Below, piece by piece: positions 16,756 through 25,653 of a stretch of DNA of 62,696 nucleotides. Origin of the DNA: an uncultured Victivallales bacterium (GTDB lineage Bacteria > Verrucomicrobiota > Lentisphaeria > Oligosphaerales > JAFGRS01); assembly GCA_903837355.1 (NCBI GenBank), contig CAILUI010000085.1, positions 1 through 62,696 of the forward strand, read 5' to 3'. Position numbers and translations under genes: made by a program. Position 1 is the first letter of the stretch; each line of letters begins with the position of its first letter. The notes beneath the pieces are model-generated. The model made no database searches, had not been told where the DNA came from, and saw only the letters and a list, made by a program, of their open reading frames with translations.

Positions 16756-18003
16756 TCATTCGTCAAGTGCCGCCGCCTCGGGCTTGGCGGGCTTAGCCGG
16801 GGCGACCTTCTTCGGCGCCTCGGCGGGGGCGGGAGTCGCCTTCTTGGCGGCGTCCGCCGCGGGCGTCGGGGGCTTGCCCGCGGCCTTGGCGGGCGCCGGA
16901 TTCGCCGCCTTAGCCGGGGCGGCCGCGGGCGGCAATAGCGTGCAGTTCCAGGACTTACACTTGCTGCATTCCGGCTTCGCCGACAGCTCCGCGAGTGTCC
17001 TCACCTTCTTCGCCGGAACCAGGGCGAAGTCCTTCTTGCAGTCGTTGCAGTGAAAGGCGAAACCGAGCGCGCCACCGCACTGGCGACAGCGCAGGTCATG
17101 GATGTTCTGAACCCGTCGGTCCTCGCGGACGTCGCACGCCGCACAGATCAACGCCATCGCCGCCCCGGAGGTGACGGTGGGCTCGCCGTCCGCGGCGGGG
17201 CGCAGGAAGCGGAGGCCATAGTAGCCGAGCCCAGACAGCACCACGACTCCCAGGGCAATCAGCAGCGCGCGGCGTTTCGGGTTCGCCGAGCGTGTGGCCG
17301 CGTGTCTGACAGCGGGCGCATCGTCGTCCTCGTCGGAGTCCTTGGGATCCGGCTCCACGGGCGCTTCGCGGCGCGGCGAGCGGACCTCCTGCCAGGTGCG
17401 GTGGCGAACGCGGCGAGTATGCGTCGACAGGTCGTCCGGCTGAGCCGCGCCCTTGCGGCGGGCGGCAGGGGCAGCGCTGTCGGCGCGGGTGGGCGACGCG
17501 CGGGCCGGCTCCGGGCTGGTGGCGCCCAGCGCTCGGGTGGCGAGCGCGCCGGGGGCTCTACTGGCGGCGGGCGTGCTCGCCTTGGCGGGGCCGGCGCTGC
17601 CGGCCGGAGGAGGCGCCGCCGGACGGACGCCGGCCGCGGCGTCGAGAAGCGTGCAGGCCAGCGCCGCGATCGCGCTCGGGTCGACCGGGAACCCGAAGAC
17701 CCCGGCCTGCTTCCCGAGCGTGCCTTCCACGTCGCCCAGCGCGTCCATCTCGGGCAGCAGCAGCGCCATGGTGCGCCCCTCGGCAGCCTCGCGAATGCGG
17801 CAGGCAAGCTCGAAGTTGGTCAGTCCGGCCTTATCGAAATTCAGCACGCCGGCGGTCGCACCGCCGCGGCTCACGGCGCTCAGGACCTCGTGCGGGGTGG
17901 CGCAGAAGACCACCTGGAGGCCGCGCGGCTCGCCGATCTGCTCAATGGCCTCGCAGATCGAGTAGGCATCCTGATTGTCGCCACCGACCAGAATCTGGGG
18001 CAT
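16756..18003 (-). CDS. Unrecognised membrane protein: receiver-like domain, TM helix, zinc ribbons
   Basis: 415 residues. Residues 1-125 resemble a response-regulator receiver fold (PQILVGGDNQDAYSIC, then GVLNFDKAG, ALLLPEMDAL, GFPVDP); the phospho-acceptor Asp may be the one in LNFD, but the usual acidic triad is not clear, so it may be a pseudo-receiver. A long Ala/Pro/Arg-rich linker follows, then one TM helix (about 248-268, ALLIALGVVVLSGLGYYG). Four CxxC pairs come next (CAAC, CRQC, CNDC, CSKC), enough for two zinc ribbons. The tail is an Ala/Pro/Lys-rich repeat. No family is recognised. The gene lies upstream of larC on the same strand but with 285 bases between, so it is not clearly in an operon. 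Confidence 0.7.
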   Translation of the reverse strand: MPQILVGGDNQDAYSICEAIEQIGEPRGLQVVFCATPHEVLSAVSRGGATAGVLNFDKAGLTNFELACRIREAAEGRTMALLLPEMDALGDVEGTLGKQAGVFGFPVDPSAIAALACTLLDAAAGVRPAAPPPAGSAGPAKASTPAASRAPGALATRALGATSPEPARASPTRADSAAPAARRKGAAQPDDLSTHTRRVRHRTWQEVRSPRREAPVEPDPKDSDEDDDAPAVRHAATRSANPKRRALLIALGVVVLSGLGYYGLRFLRPAADGEPTVTSGAAMALICAACDVREDRRVQNIHDLRCRQCGGALGFAFHCNDCKKDFALVPAKKVRTLAELSAKPECSKCKSWNCTLLPPAAAPAKAANPAPAKAAGKPPTPAADAAKKATPAPAEAPKKVAPAKPAKPEAAALDE

Positions 18004-18048
18004 CTTACCAACTCCGCAGCAGATTACGCGCGACGCTACCGCACCCGG

Positions 18049-21000
18049 TCAGGGCGCCGCGGCCTCAAACCAGCCGAAGGCGGCCGAGTCCTTGTCGCCA
18101 CAGACCCCCGGCGTCCACTCCAGCCAGCCCCGGAAACCCTCGCCGTCGTTGTCGTTGACGGTCATGGACCAGGCCAGTCGCCGGCCCGCCTGCATGCCGG
18201 TCACACCGAGAGCCGTCCACGGAATCGCCGCCTCGTAACGCGTGATGGTGCCCTCGCGGACCACCACCAGGCGGGCCCCGGGACAGGGCACAGCATCTGG
18301 CATCCAGCGGAAGACGACGGGGCCTTGCGGGCCGAGGGTGAGCCCGATTTCGGCCTCGCTGCCATCGTAGCCTGCCGTGGGATTGGGCGGACCATTGCGG
18401 AAGGCGAGCTGAACGCAGTCGCCGCGCCACATCTGGAAGCCGCTCTCGTCCTGGCGCTGGACGTCGTCGGTGACGGCGATGGCCAGATAGAGGGTGCCCT
18501 CGTCCCACCCGGCCCGGACGTCGGCCGAGCAATCCGCGGCGCCGCCGTACTCCTTCGCGATCTTGACGGTAGCCAGCGCGGGGGCACCGAGATGCAGCAG
18601 CGGCTCTCCGGTCCAGTCGGCAAAACTGCCATCGACGGTCGGCGGCGTTGCCAGGCGGCGCACGCTGGCCAGAGGCCGTGACTTCAGCACCAGGATGTCA
18701 TGCGTGCTGCCGTCCTCGACCACACGAGCGCGGAACGTGGTCCGCAGGTCGGCGCTGGCGGGGGGGACGCGGACCTTCAGCAACAGGCTCCGTGATTCGC
18801 CGGGCCGGAGCGTACCGAGGTCGCAGGCGGCAGCCGGCTCAATCTGCCAGCCGGCAGGGCTCTCGAACACCACCCGGGCTGGCCGGGCGATGCGGCTGTG
18901 GTTGCTGACGGTGGCCGGCATGACGAAACTCTCGCCGCCCCGGACCGCCGCCGGGCAACCGGTGTTCACCGCCAGCGCCGCGCGGTACACGGCCCGAACC
19001 GGGATCTCGATGGACTCGGCCGCGGCCTGCAAACCCACGCTCACGGTCTCCTGGGGCTCGACGCCAGAGCCGGCCCAGACCAGACGGCGGGCCCGCCGCT
19101 CCTGGCCGCGGGCGACCTGCACCGTGTCCACGGCCCCGTCGGGCCAGCGGATGGTCAGCGTGCCGGCCTTACGACCGCGGGCCGCGACCCGAACCTCGAG
19201 GTCCAGGGGTTCGCCGGCAACCACATCCTGAAGCGCGGCCGGCGGGGTCACCTCGAGGCCCTCACGCTCGAGGCTGGCGGCAAAGAGGAACTCGCGGGCG
19301 CAGGCGGCCAGGATGGGGTCCGCGCCCGCCGCGGCGGCGCGGGCCAGCCGCGTGGCGTTCTTCGCGGCCGGCGCAAACACCAGAGCGCGGATCTCCCGCC
19401 CCTCGAGCACCTCGTCGCGGCGCACGGTCGGGCCACGGACCTGCCGCCAGGGGGCCAGGCCCTGCGGCGTCAGCCGCTGCACCAGCCAGTCTGCGGCAGG
19501 ACCCCCGGCGCCGAGGCGCACCTCGTAAGAGAGGGCGACCGGCCGATCGGTGTAGTTCACCAACAGCGCTGCCAGCCGGCCATCGCGGGCGCGCCAGAGC
19601 GTCCCCTGCACGGCCGCCAGGCTGGCCGTATGCCGACTCGAGCGGTTCCAGACGGAGCTGGCCACGGGCAGCGGCTGCAGCGGCCGGATCTCGTCAAGGA
19701 GTTCGCCATGGACCATGAAGTCCTTGGCAGCCAGATGCATCCGGCCGAGGGCCAGCTCGAAGTCGAGTTTGGCGGCGTGTTCCGGATTGAGCAGCCAGTC
19801 GCCGTTCCAGCCGAGTTGGCAGCCCCACAGGAAATCGCGGCCCTGCGCCATGACGAAGGCGTCCAGATCATCCTGCGCCTCCTGGGGACTGGTGAAGTAG
19901 AGCGTATAGCCCGAATACACGGCCGGGAGCAGGGGGATGTCAGTGTCGAAGCGCGGGTTCCAGGCCAGGTAGGCGTCGATGTTGTCCATATAGGGCTCGC
20001 CGGTGTTCTCGGTGGTCAGGCCGACATTGCGGGCCGTGGCCTCGGCCTTGATCCGGTCCAGCATGACGCGATAGCCATCGACCCAGTGGCGGCCGCCGCC
20101 CAGCGGGTGGCCGTGGGCCGGATCATAGCAGGGCACCGGGGCCGCGGCCCCGATCTGGTCGAGGTAGATGGCGTTGACGCCGCACTCGGTCATCAGCCGC
20201 TGGCAGATCTCAGTCACTTTGTCCTGCCACAGGGCCGTGGCGGGACACATCGGGGCCAGCTTGCGCCCGGAGCCGTACTCCTCGGTGTAGACCTCCCCGT
20301 CAGGCTGCTTGCAGGCGCCCGGGAGGCCCTTCGCGGCGAAGCTGGGGATATCGCGATCCCACAGCCGGCCGTTGATATAGGGCATGATGACCTGGCCGCG
20401 CGCCGTCAACTCACGCACCGCCTCGGCGAAACCGGGTTTGGTCGGGAAGTACTCCGGGTAGCTGTTGTCGAAGGGGATCTCGTGCCAGCAGTACCAGTGC
20501 AGGCCGATGGGCAGCGGACAGGCCTTCTCAGCCTTGAGCATCAGCGGCTTCAGCTCGGCTGGAGTGCCGCTGGCCAGCCACCAGAGGCCGATGTCCTGCA
20601 TATGTTTAGGGACATCGGTGCGCTCGGCGATCCAGCCCTTGCGGGTCCAGGTCTGGGTAGTGGCCCAGGCGCGGTAGCGCTTGGCGGCCTGCCACCAGTC
20701 GCCTTGGTAGGCAGCGATCACCACCGGGAAGGGCGCCGCCACGCTGGCACCGGGCAAACCGGCATTCTCGGCGGTGGTCACAAAGGACGCATCCTGTTCA
20801 GCGCTGATCGCCAGGACCTTGGTGCGGGCGCCGTCGTCATGGGCCCCCAGGTACAGGCCAAGGCCGCCGAGGTTGAAGGCCATGAACTGTACCGGGCAGG
20901 CGGCGGAAGGGTAAGGCAGATGCATCGCCGCCCGGCTCTGGCGGACCAGGGTCCCGCCCCAGTTGCCGCGCGGTTGCATGACGTCGGCGGTGCCGGGAAG

Positions 21001-22593
21001 GCAGACCCCGGCCAACAACGGGTAGGTCGCGTCCGCCAGGCCGAAGCGGGTGCTGCGATTGACCAGGCTCAGGCGCCACTCGCTCTCGCCGGACCCCGGT
21101 GCGAGCCGCACGGTCGCGGTTACGTCGACCGCGTCCGGCTCCCCGGGGAGATCCAGCCCGCGCCAGGTGAAGGTCAGCGTGCGGCCCTCGGGGCCGGCGC
21201 TCGCCGTCGCCGCCAGCTCCGCCGCGGCGCGATTGTCGAGGCTGGCTTCCACAGCCGGCGTCGCCGGAGTCCCGGCCGGCGCCGGTGGCGTCCGGAAGGT
21301 GAGCCGCCAGAACCCGGGCGCCTGGTCGCGCGGGTGGACGAAGCGAGCCCCCGCCCCCAGCAGGTTGTTGATACCGGTGCAGGCAAAGCCGCCAGCCGCA
21401 TCCGCAAACGTGAGCCGCAGCGCGTCGTTGCGCACCTCGTAGGCACCCACCCCGGCGTCAGCGGCGGTGGCGCTGGCGCTGTCGGCGGCGCTCACCAGGC
21501 GCACCGCCGCGGCCCGCGCACTGCCCAACCAGCGCTCGTACCAGGCGAAATCAGCCGCCGCCGGACCGACGTAGAGACTGCCGGCGAAGGCCTGGCGACG
21601 GCCCGGCCAGGACTCCCGGCTGCGGACGATGTAGTAGACGAACTCATCCGCGGCATCCCAGCAGGTGACGGGCCCGCCGCCGACGCCGACCGCATCGGCC
21701 GCGGTCGCCATCACCGCCCAGCCGGCGCCCGCCGCGGCGCGACTCCTGGCCCCCGGCGTTTGCATGGCCTGCTCGACCGGCGGTGGGCCGCTGACGAAGG
21801 AGGTGTAGTGATAGGCGGTGCGGCTGAGGTGCAGCACATGCTGCTCGTCCCAGGGCGTGTCGTCGTCCCGGACCGCCTCGACGGTGACGTCGATCACCGG
21901 CGAAAAGGGCGTGTAGACATAACGGTAGACCAGGCGCGGATTGCCGGGAGCCGGACTGCCGCCGCGCGTGTAGCGGGTGCGGGCCTCGACCACGACCCGA
22001 ACCGGGCTCTCGAAGACGACCTCGGCGGTGGACTCGGGGTCGTCGGCGGCGCTGAACTGCCCCTGCCCTGCCGCGTCGCCGCCACGACGAAACAGCCGGT
22101 CCATGTAGAAAAGCTCGGCATCGCGGTTCCCGGAGATGCGGAAGCCGACCTGACGCGGGAAACCGCCGCCGCCGCGCCGCGGGTGGGTCACCTCGAAGTA
22201 GGCCGTGCTGAGAGTGATCGCCGCGGGAGTCAGGGTGACCCGCAGGTCACCGGCAGTGGGCACGGCCGGCTGACCAGGAACCATGGCGAAGCGGCGGACC
22301 GCACCGGGCGGGGTCACGCCGGGCATGACCCAGGCCAGCACCGGCGTGGCACCACTGCGGTCCAGAGCCCAGGCCACGGCCGACGCCGGGCCACTGGCCC
22401 CCGTGGTCTCGACCAAGGTCATTCCCGCGCAACCCGCCACGACGTCAGCACCCAGCGCCAGCGCCACGGCCTGCTCGAAGGCCTCGTGCGGACTACCGAT
22501 GACCTCGAAGGCCGGCGGGATGGCCGCCGCGGTAAGTCCCAGGAAGAGCAGCGCCGCCACCAGACTGCCGCCGCGCCGAGGCAAAGTGTGCAT
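18049..22593 (-). CDS. Large secreted putative glycoside hydrolase (DUF6259-like) with CBM9-type C-terminus
   Basis: 1,514 residues. Signal peptide at about 12-30 (LVAALLFLGLTAAAIP). The central region (WWLASGTPAEL, IGLHWYCWHEIPFDNSYPEY, MPYINGRLWD, AIYLDQIGAAAP, LTTENTGEPY) has the look of a (beta/alpha)8 glycosidase; the Asp in YLDQ and the Glu in TTENTGE are candidate catalytic residues. I associate these motifs with DUF6259. Beta-sandwich regions flank it, and the last 200 residues (VDGSFADW, DVRAGWDEGTLYLAIAVTDD) are a family 9-type carbohydrate-binding domain. ATG 22593 has AAGGGGG ten bases upstream and is preferred to the ATG at 22635. It probably cleaves a complex polysaccharide outside the cell; the substrate cannot be read. 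Confidence 0.8.
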   Translation of the reverse strand: MHTLPRRGGSLVAALLFLGLTAAAIPPAFEVIGSPHEAFEQAVALALGADVVAGCAGMTLVETTGASGPASAVAWALDRSGATPVLAWVMPGVTPPGAVRRFAMVPGQPAVPTAGDLRVTLTPAAITLSTAYFEVTHPRRGGGGFPRQVGFRISGNRDAELFYMDRLFRRGGDAAGQGQFSAADDPESTAEVVFESPVRVVVEARTRYTRGGSPAPGNPRLVYRYVYTPFSPVIDVTVEAVRDDDTPWDEQHVLHLSRTAYHYTSFVSGPPPVEQAMQTPGARSRAAAGAGWAVMATAADAVGVGGGPVTCWDAADEFVYYIVRSRESWPGRRQAFAGSLYVGPAAADFAWYERWLGSARAAAVRLVSAADSASATAADAGVGAYEVRNDALRLTFADAAGGFACTGINNLLGAGARFVHPRDQAPGFWRLTFRTPPAPAGTPATPAVEASLDNRAAAELAATASAGPEGRTLTFTWRGLDLPGEPDAVDVTATVRLAPGSGESEWRLSLVNRSTRFGLADATYPLLAGVCLPGTADVMQPRGNWGGTLVRQSRAAMHLPYPSAACPVQFMAFNLGGLGLYLGAHDDGARTKVLAISAEQDASFVTTAENAGLPGASVAAPFPVVIAAYQGDWWQAAKRYRAWATTQTWTRKGWIAERTDVPKHMQDIGLWWLASGTPAELKPLMLKAEKACPLPIGLHWYCWHEIPFDNSYPEYFPTKPGFAEAVRELTARGQVIMPYINGRLWDRDIPSFAAKGLPGACKQPDGEVYTEEYGSGRKLAPMCPATALWQDKVTEICQRLMTECGVNAIYLDQIGAAAPVPCYDPAHGHPLGGGRHWVDGYRVMLDRIKAEATARNVGLTTENTGEPYMDNIDAYLAWNPRFDTDIPLLPAVYSGYTLYFTSPQEAQDDLDAFVMAQGRDFLWGCQLGWNGDWLLNPEHAAKLDFELALGRMHLAAKDFMVHGELLDEIRPLQPLPVASSVWNRSSRHTASLAAVQGTLWRARDGRLAALLVNYTDRPVALSYEVRLGAGGPAADWLVQRLTPQGLAPWRQVRGPTVRRDEVLEGREIRALVFAPAAKNATRLARAAAAGADPILAACAREFLFAASLEREGLEVTPPAALQDVVAGEPLDLEVRVAARGRKAGTLTIRWPDGAVDTVQVARGQERRARRLVWAGSGVEPQETVSVGLQAAAESIEIPVRAVYRAALAVNTGCPAAVRGGESFVMPATVSNHSRIARPARVVFESPAGWQIEPAAACDLGTLRPGESRSLLLKVRVPPASADLRTTFRARVVEDGSTHDILVLKSRPLASVRRLATPPTVDGSFADWTGEPLLHLGAPALATVKIAKEYGGAADCSADVRAGWDEGTLYLAIAVTDDVQRQDESGFQMWRGDCVQLAFRNGPPNPTAGYDGSEAEIGLTLGPQGPVVFRWMPDAVPCPGARLVVVREGTITRYEAAIPWTALGVTGMQAGRRLAWSMTVNDNDGEGFRGWLEWTPGVCGDKDSAAFGWFEAAAP

Positions 22594-22674
22594 GTGCCGC
22601 GTACCCCCTTGAGCGCCCGAACTACCACCCCTCACGATAGCGCCGCGGCGGCGAAATTCACCTTGCCGGCACGC

Positions 22675-23916
22675 CTACCCCAAAAGGGTGAGCACGACGA
22701 GGGCCAGGCTCATCAGCGCCACCAGGGCCCCGCCGGTGTAGGCGAAGACGTTGAACAGCCGGCTGTTGACGTACTCACCCATGATCTCCTTGTCGTTGGC
22801 AATCTTCAGCATGAGCACCAGAACGAAGGGCAGCAGGATGCCGTTGATCACCTGCGACAACAGCATGATCGGGATGAGCATCCGCCGGCCCGCCGCCAGG
22901 GCCACGCCGGCCCCGACACAGATGACCACGGTGTAGATCAGATAGTAATGCGGGGCCTGGGTGAACTTGCGGTCTACACCGCTCTCCCAGCCCATGGCTT
23001 CGCAGACGCTGGTGGCGGTGGAGATCGGCAGGATGGCCGCGCCAAACAGCGAGGCGCTCAGCAGGCCGAACGCGAAGAGGTTGGCACAGTAGGCCCCGGC
23101 CACCGGACGCAGCGCGGTGGCGGCGTCGGCAGCCGTCTCGATGGTGACGCCATTGCGATGCAGGGTCACCGCGCAAGCCAGCACGATGAAGAAGCAGACC
23201 ACGGTCACCAGCACGGCGCCGATCACCGTATCCAGCCGGGAGTAGGCGTAGTGCTTGAGCGGAATGCCCTTCTCGACGACGCTCGCCTGCTGGTAGAACT
23301 GCATCCACGGCGCAATCGTCGTACCCACAATGCCGACGACCATGTACAGGTAGGCGCTGTTCCACCCCAGGTGCGGCACGAGGCTGTGCCGGGCGGCCTC
23401 GTGCCAGTCGGGGTGGGCCAGGAAACCGGAGACGATGTAGCTGACGTAGAAGAGGCAGGCCACGAAGAAGACGCGTTCGACCATGCGGTAGGAGCCCTTG
23501 ATGACCAGATGCCAGAGGGCGAAGGCGCCAATCGGCACGGCAATGAAGCGCGAGATACCGAAGATCTCGGCGCTGGCCGCCACGCCGGCGAAATCCGCCA
23601 CGGCGTTGCCGGCGTTGGTGAGCACCAGCGCGAGCATCAGGTAGAAGGAAACGCCGATGCCGAAGCGCTCCCTGATCAGCCCGGAAAGGCCCTTCCCCGT
23701 CACCACCCCCATGCGGTTGCTCATCTCCTGAACCAGCACCAACAGCAGACAGGTCGGTGCCAGGACCCAGAGCAAACTGTAGCCAAAATGGGCGCCGGCC
23801 ACAGAGTAGGTGGCGATGCCACCAGCATCGTTGTCGACGTTGGCCGTGATGATCCCGGGGCCCACGATCAGCGCAAACAGCGCCAGCCGCGATTTCCACT
23901 CTTTCCAGGCTGCCAC
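22675..23916 (-). CDS. NRAMP-family transporter, probable Mg2+-type (NRMT-like)
   Basis: 413 residues, about 11 TM segments. The first helix has NVDNDAGGIATYS in place of the classical NRAMP DPGN motif, and the sixth has TIAPWMQFYQQ in place of the MPH motif. Changes at these two binding-site helices are what separates NRAMP-related Mg2+ transporters from Mn/Fe transporters. The adjacent gene (stop to start 17 bases) encodes an MgtE N-domain plus CBS protein without a channel, so the pair most likely moves and senses Mg2+. Aromatic/Gly-rich loops (LTNAGNAVADFAG) are typical of NRAMP proteins. Transport of another divalent metal is not excluded. Confidence 0.85.
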   Translation of the reverse strand: MAAWKEWKSRLALFALIVGPGIITANVDNDAGGIATYSVAGAHFGYSLLWVLAPTCLLLVLVQEMSNRMGVVTGKGLSGLIRERFGIGVSFYLMLALVLTNAGNAVADFAGVAASAEIFGISRFIAVPIGAFALWHLVIKGSYRMVERVFFVACLFYVSYIVSGFLAHPDWHEAARHSLVPHLGWNSAYLYMVVGIVGTTIAPWMQFYQQASVVEKGIPLKHYAYSRLDTVIGAVLVTVVCFFIVLACAVTLHRNGVTIETAADAATALRPVAGAYCANLFAFGLLSASLFGAAILPISTATSVCEAMGWESGVDRKFTQAPHYYLIYTVVICVGAGVALAAGRRMLIPIMLLSQVINGILLPFVLVLMLKIANDKEIMGEYVNSRLFNVFAYTGGALVALMSLALVVLTLLG

Positions 23917-23933
23917 GGCACGCCCCTTCCACG

Positions 23934-25247
23934 TCAGTCCTTGAGAATCCGGGCCAGTTCGGGCTGCACATCCCGGAAGCGGACAGCGCCGAGGAAGACG
24001 CGATCGGCAGCCACGACCGGGATGGCCCGGAAGCCGTACTTGACCAGCAGCCGGGCCACCTCACGCAGCCGGGCGTCCGGCGTCACCGTGACCGGTTCCA
24101 GGGTCATCAACTCGGCCATCGTCCGCTGGTCCTCGGCCCGCAGCAACTCGCGCAAGGTCAGGACGCCGATGAGATGGCGGGCGCTGTCCAGCACATGGAT
24201 GTGGTTGACCAAGTCCACCTCCTCGGCCAGCCGCCGCACACGCTGCAGTACGGCGCCGGTGGTTTCGTGGGCCTCAGCCTCGAGGCAATGGGTCGCCATC
24301 GCGCCGCCGGCGGTATCTTCTTCGTGCGACAGGATGGTTTTGACGTCGGCGACGGCCTCACTCTCCATGCGGTTCATGATCGACTGCGCGTCCGACTGCG
24401 TCAGGTCACGCAGAACGCTGGCGGCTTCGTTCGAGGGCATCTCCTCCAGGATGTCGGCAACCCGCTCGGGTTCGGTCTGAGCGACCAGGGCCCGTTGGTA
24501 CTCGGGAGGGACCTCCTCGAGGGTGTCGGCCGCCGCCTCGACCGACAGCGCCGCGAACAGCGTCTGGCGGTCGGCGCGGCCCAGATCCTCCATGATGTCG
24601 GCAAGCTCGGCAGGGTGGATCGCGGACAGGCGGTCCGGTTGTGTCGAGACGCGGACACCGCCGGGGATGCCGCCCGGCGAGAGGACCTCGATGTGCCGCC
24701 AGGTCACGAAGCTCTCCGGGAGGGTGTAGTCAAACAGCCAGCGCAGCAGCAGGCAGACACAACGCTCGAAGCGCAGGCGGCGCAGGATCCCGCGCAGGCC
24801 AACCTCAACATGGCCCAGGATCAGAACCCCGGCCGAGTAGATCATATGGACGTCGTTCACCCGGAGCACCCGCGCTCCGGAAACGTCCACCACCTGGTCG
24901 TCGAGCACGTCGCGACGCACCCAGAACTCCGGCGACGGCGAGGCCGTGACGGCACGGCTGATCACGACCTCCAGAGCCGAGAACGAGCGCACCGCGGACC
25001 ACCCCAGAACCAGCATCCCCGCGGTCGACGTCTTGACTTCGATGCTGACGGCCTGCGGATAGGAGATGGTGCGCGCGGCACCGATGTCGTGGAGACGCCC
25101 GCAGGCCTTGGCGGCGTCCTCATAGCGTACCGGACGGTCGAGCACTCGCGACAGGTAGAAAAAGGACACATTCGGGACCGTTGCCGCGGCCGCTGGGCCA
25201 GCATCGACCGCCGTGGCGCTGGGGCTCTGTAGGGAGGGCTCGTTCAC
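23934..25247 (-). CDS. PRC-barrel-like + MgtE N-domain + CBS-pair protein (soluble Mg2+ sensor)
   Basis: About 437 residues, no TM segments. An N-terminal PRC-barrel-like part (LSRVLDRPVRYEDAAKACG) is followed by a superhelical MgtE N domain (HPAELADIMEDLG, EEVPPEYQRALVAQ, NEAASVLRDL) and a CBS pair (EEDTAGGAMATH through ELMTLEPVTVTPDARLREV). In MgtE channels these parts gate the pore in response to Mg2+. The MgtE channel domain is absent, and the NRAMP-like transporter follows within 17 bases, so this is probably its regulatory partner. The open frame runs to 25697, but the extension is repeat-derived. GTG 25247 is used; GTG 25169 is also possible. Confidence 0.8.
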   Translation of the reverse strand: MNEPSLQSPSATAVDAGPAAAATVPNVSFFYLSRVLDRPVRYEDAAKACGRLHDIGAARTISYPQAVSIEVKTSTAGMLVLGWSAVRSFSALEVVISRAVTASPSPEFWVRRDVLDDQVVDVSGARVLRVNDVHMIYSAGVLILGHVEVGLRGILRRLRFERCVCLLLRWLFDYTLPESFVTWRHIEVLSPGGIPGGVRVSTQPDRLSAIHPAELADIMEDLGRADRQTLFAALSVEAAADTLEEVPPEYQRALVAQTEPERVADILEEMPSNEAASVLRDLTQSDAQSIMNRMESEAVADVKTILSHEEDTAGGAMATHCLEAEAHETTGAVLQRVRRLAEEVDLVNHIHVLDSARHLIGVLTLRELLRAEDQRTMAELMTLEPVTVTPDARLREVARLLVKYGFRAIPVVAADRVFLGAVRFRDVQPELARILKD

Positions 25248-25301
25248 CGCGGAAACGTAGCCCCTTACGGCAACGTTTCCAGCCTCGGCGACCGGACGGA
25301 C

Positions 25302-25650
25302 GGGCGGCGCCGGCGGCGGCGGTCCAGGCTGCCGCACACGGCAGCCCTGCCCTTGCCCTCCAGACATCGGCAGCGACCCTGGCCCTGGAGGGCGAGCACC
25401 GGGGCGTCGCCAGCCGCCCCGGCGCGCTGCCGTGCGGGCGTCCGCCGGACGGACGCCGGGCCTGATGGGCGGCGCCGGCGGCGGCGGTCCAGGCTGCCGC
25501 ACACGGCAGCCCTGCCCTTGCCCTCCAGACATCGGCAGCGACCCTGGCCCTGGAGGGCGAGCACAGGGGCGGCGCCAGCCGCCCCGGCACGCTGCCGTGC
25601 GGGCGTCCGCCTGATGGGCGCCCGGCCTGATGGGCGGCGCCGGCGGCGGC
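25302..25650. repeat. 165-bp tandem repeat, about two copies plus a partial
   Basis: GGGCGGCGCC-containing blocks start at 25302, 25467 and 25632, a constant spacing of 165 bases, with long near-identical stretches (GGCGGTCCAGGCTGCCGC, CTGGAGGGCGAGCAC). The repeat fills the spacer between the UroD-like gene stop (25654) and the start of the MgtE-N/CBS gene. Read in the CBS gene frame it gives a PPPPAPP-rich pseudo-extension, so it explains the long apparent N-terminus. The CTGGAGGGCGAGC part recalls the dispersed element at 31247, 40209 and 42073. Confidence 0.9.
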
Positions 25651-25653
25651 GGG

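Noticed and set aside
14932..16938. 668-codon plus-strand frame over larC
   Set aside because: It is antisense to larC motifs; its Val/Val and Arg/Gly runs come from the larC repeat array.
18898..24480. Very long plus-strand open frame (about 1,860 codons)
   Set aside because: It lies antisense to three well-supported genes (DUF6259-like, NRAMP, MgtE-N/CBS) and has a His/Arg/Gly/Gln-rich composition typical of a high-GC shadow frame.
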